This document shows, piece by piece, positions 32,804 to 42,149 of a stretch of DNA of 64,000 nt. Source of the DNA: CAIOYC01 sp964243985. GTDB taxonomy: Bacteria > Pseudomonadota > Alphaproteobacteria > Caulobacterales > Caulobacteraceae. The notes beneath the pieces were generated by a model. That model was not told the DNA's origin, searched no databases, and worked only from the letters and a program-made list of their open reading frames with translations. The DNA is taken from NCBI GenBank assembly GCA_964243985.1, contig CAXTHJ010000006.1:1-64000 (forward strand), given 5' to 3'. Positions within the stretch are counted from its first letter, which is position 1; each line of letters opens with the position of its first letter. Position numbers and translations under genes: made by a program.

Positions 32804-33175
32804 CTACTCGCGGGTTTTGTTGAGAAGCTCACTGACCGCAGCCACCACTTGGGCGGACGCGAATGGCTTCTGCAGCATGAGGCTTTCCGGCACGCCTTTT
32901 ACCGGCCAATCCGCCGCGCAATCTCCGCTCATATAAACGACCGGCATCTGCGGATGGAGTTCGCGCGCGTGGGTAGCGATGTGCCACCCCCATATTCCCG
33001 AACCCAGTCTGATGTCGGTGACGAGGGCCCTTATTGCCGCGCCCTGTTCTTTCAGGGTCGACAAAGCGTCCTCGGGCTCGACCGCCAGGACGTCGTATCC
33101 GGCGTCGACGAGCGAAAATTCGACGAAGTCTCGAACAAGCACTTCGTCTTCCACCACGAGAACCCGCGGAAGCAC
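32804..33175 (-). CDS. Single-domain response regulator (receiver only), 123 aa
   Basis: Stand-alone CheY-like receiver. The acidic pocket is VVEDE, the phospho-Asp is in ALVTDIRLGSG, the Thr/Ser switch is VVYMSGD, and the Lys is in LMLQKPFASAQ. The GTG start at 33175 is chosen because no in-frame ATG exists; the site is weak. It has no output domain, so it probably shuttles phosphate in a phospho-relay with one of the nearby hybrid kinases. Confidence 0.88.
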   Translation of the reverse strand: MLPRVLVVEDEVLVRDFVEFSLVDAGYDVLAVEPEDALSTLKEQGAAIRALVTDIRLGSGIWGWHIATHARELHPQMPVVYMSGDCAADWPVKGVPESLMLQKPFASAQVVAAVSELLNKTRE

Positions 33176-33419
33176 CGCGCCGTTCCAACGCTGACAAACG
33201 TGACTCTGTATTCATTACAAGCACCACTGACCGGTCATACGTGAGCAAAGCGCCCGTCCAATCGTATGAGCCGATTTTTTGCATTCATCTGTTGCCCGCA
33301 CAACGAACCGTGCATTCACTTCACGCCAGACAGCGGACAGTACGCCCTCGGTCGGACAGCCAACAGACACGATGCAATAATCTGCGCAGCTTTGACTGCA
33401 CAGCTAGTGGAACGTAGGC

Positions 33420-33614
33420 GTGCATTATCGGCTCTACCTCGTCGGCCATGATGGCCGCTTATCGCGTCCCGTCGATCTTGATTGCGAAAGCGACGACCAC
33501 GCCTGGGAGGTTGTCAAGGAGCACGCGCCCTTGATGCCCGTCGAGCTTTGGCAGGGCGACCGGTGCGTCGGAACGCTTCAGCCCAAAAAGGCGCCGCCGC
33601 GTCCGCAAAGGTAG
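33420..33614 (+). CDS. Small conserved hypothetical protein, 64 aa
   Basis: MHYRLYLVGHDGRLSRPVDL followed by CESDDHAWEVV, ending ELWQGDRCVGTLQPKKAPPR. The GTG start at 33420 has a weak site. This pattern (short beta strands, an acidic Asp-Asp-His turn and an ELW-GDR strand) recurs in small single-domain proteins of Caulobacterales as I remember them. Function unknown. It lies alone between the receiver gene and the S9 peptidase. Confidence 0.6.
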   Translation: MHYRLYLVGHDGRLSRPVDLDCESDDHAWEVVKEHAPLMPVELWQGDRCVGTLQPKKAPPRPQR

Positions 33615-33821
33615 ACCCGGTCGCCCTACCCAGTCAGGATTCCAAATGCCCAAAAAGCGGACACCGCGAACGTCTCAGAAGGGCCGAATCTTCGCCTTGG
33701 CATCCGGCCCGGAAGCTGACTGTTCATCCGACTCTGCGTACGTCCGGAAACTGGAGCGAATCTAACTTCTGGTTTGGGCGCGGAATCGCCATCGAGGTTG
33801 GTTGTGTTGAAATCGATCCTC

Positions 33822-35945
33822 TTATCTGGCGCCGAGTTCCCGGGTCAGGAATTCGGCCGCAGCCGTGTCGGCCTTCACCCAGCTGGCATAGCGCAGGAAG
33901 CCGTGGATCTCATCGGGGAGGATAAGCTCCTCAAAAGGAATATTCCGGTCGCGCAGACGTCGCGCGAGATCGATGGTTTGATCGACGTGCACATTCCTAT
34001 CATCGTCCCCAGCAATGAAGAGGACCGGCGACGTCCACTTATCGACGTCCGCAACGGGCGAGGCTTTGAACGCCGTCGCCAACGCCTCCTGTAAATCGCC
34101 CTTCTCAAAGCGCACGGGGGGCTGCCCCCCCTCGTCGAAGCCGATATCGCGCGACCAGTCGTGCACCCCGTGGAAATCCACGCCGGCCTTGAACAGATCC
34201 GAATTACGGGCCAGCCCCAACGCTGTCAGCAGACCGCCATAGGAGCCGCCCCAAATGCCGATACGCGTGGCGTCCACCCCTGAAATCGTCTGCAGAAATC
34301 GGCCGCCAGACGCCACGTCCTGATATTCCGAAGAGCCCGCCCATCCGCCGTGTTCCGGATGCTGGAAATCGAATCCGTAGCCGATGCCGAGGCGATAGTT
34401 CACCGACAGGACCACGAAGCCATGCGCCGCCAGATATTGATTCATGGCGTAGGCGTTCGAATAATAATCCATATAGGACCAGCCCAGCATCATCTGGCGC
34501 GGCGGTCCTCCGTGCACGAAGATCAAGCCGGGCTTGGCGATGGCGCTATCCTTCCACTGGAACAGTTGGCCGTGGATCACGAGGCCGTCAGGCGCGGCCC
34601 ACGTCACTTGCCGGGGCGTGACAAAAGCAGTGGAGGGCGTGAATGGGTCGGCGTTCTGTCCGCCGAGCAGCTTTCGCTTCGACGACGATAAGCTCACCAC
34701 CTGCACGGCCGGAGGCCGCTGCGCATCGGCGCCGACAAAGGCGACGCTGTCCGACAGGGGCTGCGGGCTCCATTCCAGGCCTGCGCCGCTGGTCAAGGCT
34801 TGCGGCGCGCCGCCGTTCACGGACACGCGGAAAAGGTGGCGGCGGTCGTCGTCGTCCAGCGTCACGCCGGTATTGGCGGAGTAGATCAGCGTAAGGCCGT
34901 CGCGGCTCGTCGTGATGTGCTCGGCCATGAAGGCGCCGGGCGTAAGGAGCTTGGCGTCGCCACCTTCCGCCTTGACCACATAGAGGTGAGGCCAGTTGTC
35001 GGCTTCGGACAGGAAGGTCAGCCGGTCAGTCCCAGCCCAATGCAAATTCGCTTCCCCTGCAAAGTCGGGGTAGGAGGCGCGCAGCGTATCCCCGCTCTTC
35101 CAGGCCGCATGACCGGCGCCGCTTTCGACGTCTGCCGTCCAGATCGCCCAGGGCTGTGGAACCGGCTTTAGCAGCGAAGGCGGCGGTCCACCCTCTCCAG
35201 GCTGGCGGGTAAAGGCGAGCCTTTTGCCGTCCGGGGACCAGACTGGCGCGCCGTCGGTGCCGGTCGACGGCGCCATCCAGGCCAGCGGTTGGCTCGCAGA
35301 TGAATAGACTCCGACAAAACTGTGATCGCCGCGCCGAGAGACGAAAGCCAGCTTCGATCCATCCGGCGACCAAGTCAGCGCACCATCCTTACCGCGATCA
35401 AAGAAGAGCTTTTTGACCTCCTTGCCGTCGAGCTTGGCGTTCCACACCTGGTCCTTGCTGATATAAGCGAGCTCGCCTTTCGCCGACACGGCGGGCCCGT
35501 CGCCCTCCACAAGCGCCCGAGCTGGCGCAACGCCGGCGGGATCGGCGCTCCAGAGCATGACTTTGGGCTCGACTGGGCTGGAAGTCGGATTGGGCGCTAG
35601 ATCCCCGTTGGCCGGCCAGTTGGCGTCGTGGTCACCGCCTCGAACAAAGATTAATTCGCCGCCGTCGGGCGAGAAGGTCAGTTGGCTCAATTCCTGGCCA
35701 TCATCGGCGGTGAATTGCGTCACCTGACGGGGCTCGAAACTGGGCGCGTCAGCGACCCAAACATTGCGCACGCCCTTCACCATCCTCACCCATGCAATCC
35801 GATCTGCTTTTGGGGCGGCGGTGAGCTCAGGAATGAAGGGGAAAGCCAGCGCCTCTCGAACGGTGAAGCCCTGCCCATGGGCAACGGACCCTGAAAGAAG
35901 CGCCAAACCAAGTGCCGCCGTGCATAGCCCGCCAATAGACTTCAT
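33822..35945 (-). CDS. S9-family (prolyl oligopeptidase-like) serine peptidase, exported, 707 aa
   Basis: A signal peptide (MKSIGGLCTAALGLALLSGS...AHG) precedes a beta-propeller made of WD40-like/TolB-type repeats (SPDGGELIFV, SPDGSKLAFVSR, SPDGKRLAFTR). The C-terminal alpha/beta hydrolase has LIFVHGGPPRQM, the nucleophile GIWGGSYGGLL, Asp in FIAGDDDRNV and His in PDEIHGFL. Typical length for dipeptidyl-peptidase/acylaminoacyl-peptidase relatives. ATG 35945; GGGGA lies upstream. Likely periplasmic peptide degradation. Confidence 0.94.
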   Translation of the reverse strand: MKSIGGLCTAALGLALLSGSVAHGQGFTVREALAFPFIPELTAAPKADRIAWVRMVKGVRNVWVADAPSFEPRQVTQFTADDGQELSQLTFSPDGGELIFVRGGDHDANWPANGDLAPNPTSSPVEPKVMLWSADPAGVAPARALVEGDGPAVSAKGELAYISKDQVWNAKLDGKEVKKLFFDRGKDGALTWSPDGSKLAFVSRRGDHSFVGVYSSASQPLAWMAPSTGTDGAPVWSPDGKRLAFTRQPGEGGPPPSLLKPVPQPWAIWTADVESGAGHAAWKSGDTLRASYPDFAGEANLHWAGTDRLTFLSEADNWPHLYVVKAEGGDAKLLTPGAFMAEHITTSRDGLTLIYSANTGVTLDDDDRRHLFRVSVNGGAPQALTSGAGLEWSPQPLSDSVAFVGADAQRPPAVQVVSLSSSKRKLLGGQNADPFTPSTAFVTPRQVTWAAPDGLVIHGQLFQWKDSAIAKPGLIFVHGGPPRQMMLGWSYMDYYSNAYAMNQYLAAHGFVVLSVNYRLGIGYGFDFQHPEHGGWAGSSEYQDVASGGRFLQTISGVDATRIGIWGGSYGGLLTALGLARNSDLFKAGVDFHGVHDWSRDIGFDEGGQPPVRFEKGDLQEALATAFKASPVADVDKWTSPVLFIAGDDDRNVHVDQTIDLARRLRDRNIPFEELILPDEIHGFLRYASWVKADTAAAEFLTRELGAR

Positions 35946-36454
35946 CGCGCCAGTCCCCCGGAAACGTCGTCAAATCAGTAACGGATATTTCCGCCAGCGC
36001 GAAAGCTGAGTTGCTGGAGCCAAGCCAATGTCGGCATTGGGCGCGTCTTCCCCGTTGGTCACGCTCATAGGCGGAAGGCCAGCAAGCGGACAAGGGGCGG
36101 CGCCGGGTCGTCTGCTGTCACAACCGTTACGCCGGTTATCAGACGTTGGGCCAAGTGCTCTTCTGTGGGATGAGCGGGCGCAACCTAAGCCAACTCGACG
36201 CACGCCTGTTCACCCACTTCATCGCTTGTTGGGGCTCGACCCGGCACTTCCACGCAGCTCACCCTCCGGTGGATCAGACGAGTATTTTTTACGGCCTCAC
36301 AACCTCTCCATAACAAATCCGCCCACCTCAACTTCATACAGATCCCATTCATTCTTTGTTGAGCGCTCAGTCGCAAAACCTTCCGTATGAGCTTTGGTCC
36401 GCATACTTCCGATCGTCTGAGCCCATCGCCCGCAGCCTCGGCTACGCAAAAGTG
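35946..36454. other. Intergenic, no gene recognised
   Basis: About 510 bases upstream of two divergent loci. Open frames on both strands lack family resemblance. The 3' part may contain upstream coding remains of the frameshifted gene that follows. Confidence 0.4.
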
Positions 36455-37506
36455 ATGGCCTCGCCAACTATGGCGTTGGCGGACTCCGCGCTCGGGCGAG
36501 TGCTGGAAGACCTCGACCATTCTGGCGCCTTCGCCGGAGGAAGGGCGCATGTGCTTTCGCTAAAGGCGATCCGCGAAGCGCTAGGCAGTCGCTGGCAGAC
36601 CGCCGCGCCCGGGTATGGGAGATGGCTGATGCCCAGATTCGCCGCCGCATCGGCGCGCGGGACTTCACAGCACGCTTGGGAGACGAGACCTTTCTGGTGG
36701 TCACCCCCGAACTCGACCCGGCTTCGGCTCAAGTGCTGGCCGTCCGCATCCTGCATGACGTCACGACCCACTTCCTCGGTCAGGCCGAAGTTAGGGACAT
36801 CTCCATCCTGGTGGCGGAGGGCTATGGTTTCATTGCGAGGGCGGTCCTCAGTACCGGCGTGATGGACGATGATGCGATCCGGGGCGAGGAGTTGACCCGC
36901 GCGCAACATGCTCTGGCCTATCTGAAGGGTAAGATTGGGAACGCGCGAATGCGCGAGCTGCTAGCAGAGGATACCGCACGGACTAAGGCTCAGGCGCGGA
37001 CGTGGGTGGAGCAGTCCGCTGGGCGCTGGCGGACGGATCAGGTCGAACTGGTCGTATCCGGGCCAACCGCTAAAGATTTTCACCGCTGGTACGAGCAAGC
37101 AATGGCGGAAAAGCGCGAGGCTGTGCTCCGCGCTGGTCATCCCGAGCACTTCATGCTGCATCCTGAAGACGACGGCATCGAGGTGATCGAGAACATCGGC
37201 GAGACTGACCTGCCGTGGCGGGTCGTCTATCGGGCGCTGCCTGAAGACGCATTTCCGCTGCCGTGGGACGGTGGATATCCGACACGTTTCGGTGCGGAGC
37301 TGGTGGACAGCGACGGCCTGCGCCTCGGCTTTACCATGCATGAGTCGCGGGACTGCGACGACGGCATGCACCTTCTGCTTCGCACGGTCCTACCGGAGGC
37401 TGCGCCATCCTGGTTGGTCCAGCGGCACCTGCACCACTTCGTCATTGAGTTCAGGAACTGGACAGAGGTCGCTTGGCGCGAGGCCCAGGGCGAGGGTCAG
37501 ACGTGA
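36455..37506 (+). pseudogene. GGDEF-like domain joined to an unrecognised C-terminal domain; frameshifted
   Basis: Frame one gives MASPTMALADSALGRVLEDL through AHVLSLKAIREALGSRW. A one-base loss at about 36595-36597 moves the continuation (DRRARVWEMADAQIRRRIG) to the next frame. The segment ARLGDETFLVVTPEL resembles a degenerate GGDEF active site (GG-D-E partly kept as LGDE), so diguanylate cyclase activity is doubtful. From about the residue run VVSGPTAKDFHRWYEQAM onward a different domain begins, His- and Trp-rich (PWRVVYRALPEDAFPLPWDG, ending with a Trp-Ala-Trp-Arg tail). I do not recognise it. Its stop overlaps the cupin GTG. Total length is two over a multiple of three, which fits one deletion. 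Confidence 0.6.
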
Positions 37507-37911
37507 AGATCGTCAGGCCCGCCGATCAGCCGACGAAGCGTGGAACAGAGGCTAGCTTCACCGGGAGCGCCTGGCAGCAGGAGATCGCAATCGGTCACGG
37601 CCCCGAGCCGCTCCATGTCACCCGGGTGGTCTTCGAGCCCGGAGCCCGTACGGTCTGGCACAGCCATCCCCACGGTCAGGTCCTGGTTGCCACAACCGGC
37701 GTGGGCCGCTTTTCAGTCGAAGGGAGGGCCGCTCCTGGCGCTTCTGCCCGGCGATAGCGTCACGTTCGCGCCTGGCGAGGTGCACTGGCACGGCGTGGCG
37801 CCTGGGCAGCTCTTCGTCCACACCTCCATCCAGGCGGCCGACGCTCAAGGCGAGCAGGCGACCTGGCTCCACGCCGTCAGCGAAGAGGATTACGCCCATG
37901 ACCCCGAATAG
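37503..37911 (+). pseudogene. Cupin-domain protein, frameshifted
   Basis: Starts at GTG 37503 (overlapping the previous stop as GTGA): MKIVRPADQPTKRGTEASF. Cupin motif 1 is present (VWHSHPHGQVLVATTGVGRF). A one-base gain at 37721-37728 (in AGGGAGGGCC) then moves cupin motif 2 (LLPGDSVTFAPGEVHWHGVA) to another frame, ending in SEEDYAHDPE. Length 409 is one over a multiple of three. Repaired, it is about 135 residues, a usual size for small single cupins of the carboxymuconolactone/RmlC-like groups. Likely formerly co-transcribed with the Gfo/Idh-type gene that follows. Confidence 0.75.
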
Positions 37912-37935
37912 ACCCGTCCTCAAGGAGCATTCGGC

Positions 37936-39083
37936 ATGAACCGCCCTCTTCGCGTCGGCATCATCGGGGCCAGCGCCAAGGCGGGCTGGGCCCGCGAATC
38001 CCATGTTCCCGCGGTCCAGGGCCTCGACGGGCTGGAGCTCGGCGCGGTCGTCGTAAAGACGCAGGAAAAGGCCGACGCCGCGGCAATGGCCTTCGGCGCC
38101 CGCGTTGGCTACGCCGATCCGCAAGCGCTGTTCGACGATCGAGAGATCGACATTGTCACGGTAGCGGTGAAGGTCCCCGACCACCACGACCTGGTTCTGG
38201 GCGCCCTGGATGCAGGCAAGCATGTTTATTGCGAATGGCCGCTCTCGCCCACGCTGGATCAGGCGAAGGAGCTGGCCGCGGCCGCGCGGAAAAGCGGTGT
38301 CAAAGTCGCGATCGGCCTGCAGACCCGCGCCAACCCTGCCGTCCAGCGCGCCGCCGATCTGATCGCCGCCGGCGCGCTGGGCCGTATCCTCGGGGGCGCT
38401 GCTTTTCGACGTGCGCGGCCTGGGGCGGCGTCACCCAGGCCGGAATGGTGTTCGCCGAGAAGCCGGAGGCCGGCGTCAATCTCGTGATCATCCAGGGGGC
38501 GCACACGGTCGACCTAATGATCGCCCTCCTCGGCGATCTTTCGGACGCTGCGGTGCTGGCCACACGCCAGTACCCGCAGGTCGCGGTGCAGGGCGATAAC
38601 CGGACTGTGCCCCGCGAGACGTTCGACCACATAATCGCTCACGGAAAGCTCCAGACGGGCGGCGCCTTCTCCGCAGAGATCGCGGGCGGGCGGCCCGACG
38701 GCCACACGCCGTTCGAACTGCTCGTGTTCGGCGACAAAGGGGAGCTGTCGCTTACCGGCGGCGCAGCCCGCGGCTTCCAGTCGGGCCGCCTCGATCTGTC
38801 GCTCAACGGCGAGCCTCAGAAGGTGGACGAGGGTGAACTCGCTCCGCTCGTCGATACGGCCATCAACGTGGCCGGCGTCTATGCGGCGCTTCGCGACGAC
38901 ATCATGGGCGACATCCGCAAGTCTCCCGACTTCGAGCACGCCGTCCGGCTCACCCGCCTGGTGGAGGACTTCCTGGCGGCCTCGGGGAGCAGCGCACCCG
39001 TCCGGCATCGGGCTGGCCGGAGAAAGGGGGGCGGCCGTGACCTACGCCACCATCGACCCGTTCACCACAGAAGCGCGGCATGA
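37936..39083 (+). pseudogene. Gfo/Idh/MocA-family oxidoreductase, frameshifted
   Basis: Begins MNRPLRVGIIGASAKAGWAR with a Rossmann fold, then VAVKVPDHHDLVLGALDAGK and the family motif HVYCEWPLSPTLDQAKEL. A one-base loss in the T-run at 38403-38406 moves the continuation (FSTCAAWGGVTQAGMVFAEK) to another frame. The C-terminal sheet follows (EAGVNLVIIQGAHTVDLMIALL and later FELLVFGDKGELSLTGGAA). The end of the frame from about 38990 turns Arg-rich, hinting at a second shift. Length 1148 nt fits one missing base. If intact it would be a sugar or inositol-type NAD(P) dehydrogenase. Confidence 0.8.
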
Positions 39084-39138
39084 GCCTCGCTCGCTGTCGG
39101 CCGCCCCGACAGTCCGCGGCCGCTATAGCGGGCAATAG
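39037..39138 (+). pseudogene. Possible N-terminal stub of an aldehyde dehydrogenase
   Basis: From GTG 39037 the frame reads VTYATIDPFTTEARHEPRSL and stops after 33 codons. The opening resembles the first residues of succinate-semialdehyde-type dehydrogenases (-YATI-P-TGE-). Nothing of the rest is present. If real, it marks a deletion at the end of the decayed block. Evidence is slight. Confidence 0.25.
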
Positions 39139-39220
39139 CTCCGGCGCCGGAAGCCGAGGATGCGAAACTCAGCGAGGAGGCTAAGCTGGCCTCTATTGCT
39201 TATTGCGTTCACGATGCGCC

Positions 39221-41953
39221 CTAAGCGACATCCAATACGTCTCGCAGCTTTGTTGAGAGCGCCTCTAAGGTAAACGGTTTGCCGATGAGATCGACGCCGG
39301 CATCCAGAATGCCGTTGTGAACCACAGCGTTGCGCGTGTAACCCGTCGTGAAGAGCACTTTGACGTGCGGCCATCGGCGACGAACCTCGTCCGCCAGCGC
39401 GGCGCCGTTAGTGTCTGGCATCACGATGTCTGTGAACAAAAGAATGATGTCTGGGTGCGCCTCCAATAGCTTCAGCGCCTCTGCGGCCCCCTGCGCCTCA
39501 AGGACCCGATACCCCAGTTCTGCAAGAGCATCGACACTGAACTGGCGCACGGCCGGTTCGTCCTCGACAACCAGGATGACCTCCTGCTCCTCCCCCAGCG
39601 CGAGATTTGCCGCCGGGCCGTCGACGGTTTCCACCGACGCGGCGCCTGTCAAGCGAGGCAGATAAATCTTGATCGTGGTGCCTTCACCCGGCTCGGAGTA
39701 AATTTTCACGTGACCGCCGGATTGCTTCACGAAGCCATAAACCTGACTCAGACCGAGGCCCGTGCCCTTGCCCACCGGCTTGGTCGTGAAGAAGGGGTCA
39801 AACGCCTTCTCGATGACAGCGGCCGGCATCCCGCTCCCCGTGTCGGTAACGGCGATCAGCACATAATGACCGGGTCTCACCGCCAGGTTCGAGGCCGCGT
39901 AGCGGTCATCGAGATGGGCGTTCTGGGTCTCAATGGTCAGCCGTCCGCCGCCAGGCATGGCGTCGCGCGCGTTCACAGCCAGATTGAGGACGATGTTCTC
40001 CAACTGGTTAGGGTCCACATGAGTTCGCCAGAGTCCCCCCGCGAGCACCGTTTCCAAACGAATGTCCGCGCCGATAGAATGGCGCAGCAGATCCGACATC
40101 CCCGCCACCAGCTTGTTGGCATCGATCGCTTTCGGTTGCAGCGGCTGCTGTCGTGAAAAGGCGAGCAATCGCTGGGTCAGGAGCGCGCCGCGTTTGGCGG
40201 CCTCCCCGGCCGCGTCGAGATAGCGCTGGGCCCGCGCGTCGCCACCTGCGAGGCGGCGGCCCAGCAAGTCGAGGGAGCCGATGACGACGGCGAGCATGTT
40301 GTTGAAGTCATGGGCGATGCCGCCCGTGAGCTGCCCGACCGCTTCCATCTTCTGACTTTGCCGCAAAGCCTCCTGCGCTGCGAGAAGTTGCGCCTCGGCT
40401 TCCTTTTCCGTGGTCATATTTCGGCCGGCGGCGTAGACGAGTCCGTTTTCCGATGAGGCGAGCCAGGAAATCCAGCGGTAGCTGCCGTCCTTGTGTAGGC
40501 AGCGGTTTTCGTAGGCAGGAAGGGGCGTCCCCAGCGCATGCTGGAGCGCACCATCACTCTGAAGACGGTCCTCCGGATGGACAAAGGTTAGATGATGTTT
40601 GCCGATCACCTCGTCGGCCGGCCAACCCAAGACCGAAGTCCAGGCGGGATTTGCGGCTTGGAAGACGCCCGCTGCGTTGACGACAACCAAAAGGTCCTGG
40701 GACGTCTGCCATAGCAGGTTGCGTTCGGCCGCTTGTTCGGCCACCCGTTGCTCAAGGGTCGTATTGAGCAACATCAGCGCCTCGGCGGTGCTTCGCTGAT
40801 CTTCGATGTCAGTATTCGTGCCTATCCACCGCACAATCTCCCCCGCTGCTCCACGGATCGGAACCGCTCGGCCGAGGTGCCAGCGATACACTCCGTCAGC
40901 GCGGCGCAAGCGGAACTCGGTCTGGTAAACATCACCGGAAGCGACCGCGTCGGCCCAGCTTTCGGCGGTCGCGCCGATGTCGTCTCGGTGAACCAACATC
41001 GCCCAGCCTTCGCCATCCAGCTCACCTCGGCTAGCGCCACTGTATTCGTAAACGCGATCATTGAACCAGTTGAGCCTGCCATCCGGCGGGGAGGCCCAGA
41101 CATGATTGGGCACAGCTTGGGAGAAGGTCCGAAACTCCGCCTCGCTTTGCGCCAGCTCGGCTTCGGCGGTCCTGCGCGCGGTGACGTCGGTAAAGGTGCA
41201 GATCGCGCCGTGGTGCTCGCCCTCCCGGTAAATCGGCGTGACCCAGTACTCGACGGGAAACGGCTCGCCGTTGAGACGATAAAAGCATTCGTCCTCAACA
41301 TGGGCGGCCACGCCCGTCGAGGCGCAGATGTAGATTGGACAGTCGGCCTTGTCGTAGCAGGACCCGTCCGGATGTGTGTGGTGAATGACGTCATGTAACT
41401 TTCGACCGACCGCGTCTTCCTCGCGCTCGAAGCCGATGAGGCGGAGAAAGGCTTGGTTGCAGAGGGTGGTCACCCCCGCCCGGTCGACAGCATAGAAGGC
41501 CTCGCCTGACGACTTCAGGATGTCTGCGAGAAAACTACGATTTTCGCTTAGTGACCCTTCGATGCTCTTTCGCTGGCTAATATCGCGAATGAATCCGACG
41601 AAGATGGCTGGACCAGTACCTGTGTCGTTGACCGGAACGATTGACAGCTCGACGGGAAACTGCCGCCCACTCTTATCGACGGCCGAAATCTCGATCCGCC
41701 GGTTAAGGACTTGCGCCTCCCCGGTTTGCTTGTAACGCAGCATCCCCTCGCTGTGCGCCTGGCGGTGTTGTATTGGGACGATCAGCGTTGCCAACGTTTG
41801 GTCGACTGCCTCGTCTCGGGTCCAACCGAAGGTTCGTTCAGCCGCGGGATTCCACTCAACAATGGCGCCGGCATCATCGATGGCGACGACGGCATCCAGC
41901 ACTGTTCCCGCCATAAGCCTCAGCGCACCGGCGACGTCATCACTCGGACTCAT
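39221..41953 (-). CDS. Multi-PAS hybrid histidine kinase/response regulator, 910 aa
   Basis: Soluble sensor with four PAS domains: the first starts at about residue 15 (LDAVVAIDDAGAIVEWNPAA), and the later ones include YAVDRAGVTTLCNQAFLRLI, a region with WASPPDGRLNWFNDRVYEYS and a fourth with FVHPEDRLQSD. The HisKA helix has GQLTGGIAHDFNN (His about 547). The HATPase domain has NLAVNARDAMPGGG, DTGSGMP and FDPFFTTKPVGKGTGLGLS. The C-terminal receiver has ILLFTDIVMPDTNG. One PAS has a Cys/His-rich insert (HPDGSCYDKADCPIYIC), possibly a cofactor or metal site. ATG 41953 follows ACGGAG. There is no membrane segment. Confidence 0.93.
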   Translation of the reverse strand: MSPSDDVAGALRLMAGTVLDAVVAIDDAGAIVEWNPAAERTFGWTRDEAVDQTLATLIVPIQHRQAHSEGMLRYKQTGEAQVLNRRIEISAVDKSGRQFPVELSIVPVNDTGTGPAIFVGFIRDISQRKSIEGSLSENRSFLADILKSSGEAFYAVDRAGVTTLCNQAFLRLIGFEREEDAVGRKLHDVIHHTHPDGSCYDKADCPIYICASTGVAAHVEDECFYRLNGEPFPVEYWVTPIYREGEHHGAICTFTDVTARRTAEAELAQSEAEFRTFSQAVPNHVWASPPDGRLNWFNDRVYEYSGASRGELDGEGWAMLVHRDDIGATAESWADAVASGDVYQTEFRLRRADGVYRWHLGRAVPIRGAAGEIVRWIGTNTDIEDQRSTAEALMLLNTTLEQRVAEQAAERNLLWQTSQDLLVVVNAAGVFQAANPAWTSVLGWPADEVIGKHHLTFVHPEDRLQSDGALQHALGTPLPAYENRCLHKDGSYRWISWLASSENGLVYAAGRNMTTEKEAEAQLLAAQEALRQSQKMEAVGQLTGGIAHDFNNMLAVVIGSLDLLGRRLAGGDARAQRYLDAAGEAAKRGALLTQRLLAFSRQQPLQPKAIDANKLVAGMSDLLRHSIGADIRLETVLAGGLWRTHVDPNQLENIVLNLAVNARDAMPGGGRLTIETQNAHLDDRYAASNLAVRPGHYVLIAVTDTGSGMPAAVIEKAFDPFFTTKPVGKGTGLGLSQVYGFVKQSGGHVKIYSEPGEGTTIKIYLPRLTGAASVETVDGPAANLALGEEQEVILVVEDEPAVRQFSVDALAELGYRVLEAQGAAEALKLLEAHPDIILLFTDIVMPDTNGAALADEVRRRWPHVKVLFTTGYTRNAVVHNGILDAGVDLIGKPFTLEALSTKLRDVLDVA

Positions 41954-42149
41954 TGCAGCACTCCGTTCCGCCACACTTCAATAATGGCGTGTTGCCTCGA
42001 ACCATCTACACAAAAATACAGGCCAAGGTCTGGAGCATTTGGATGCTGTACCTGAAGAGGCGGTGCTTCTCTGTTCCGATGGCGATGGGCCTAGGGTGAT
42101 GCGCGCGCATCCGCTCTTCGGCAGCGATCAGCGCGACTCCTGCGGTCAG

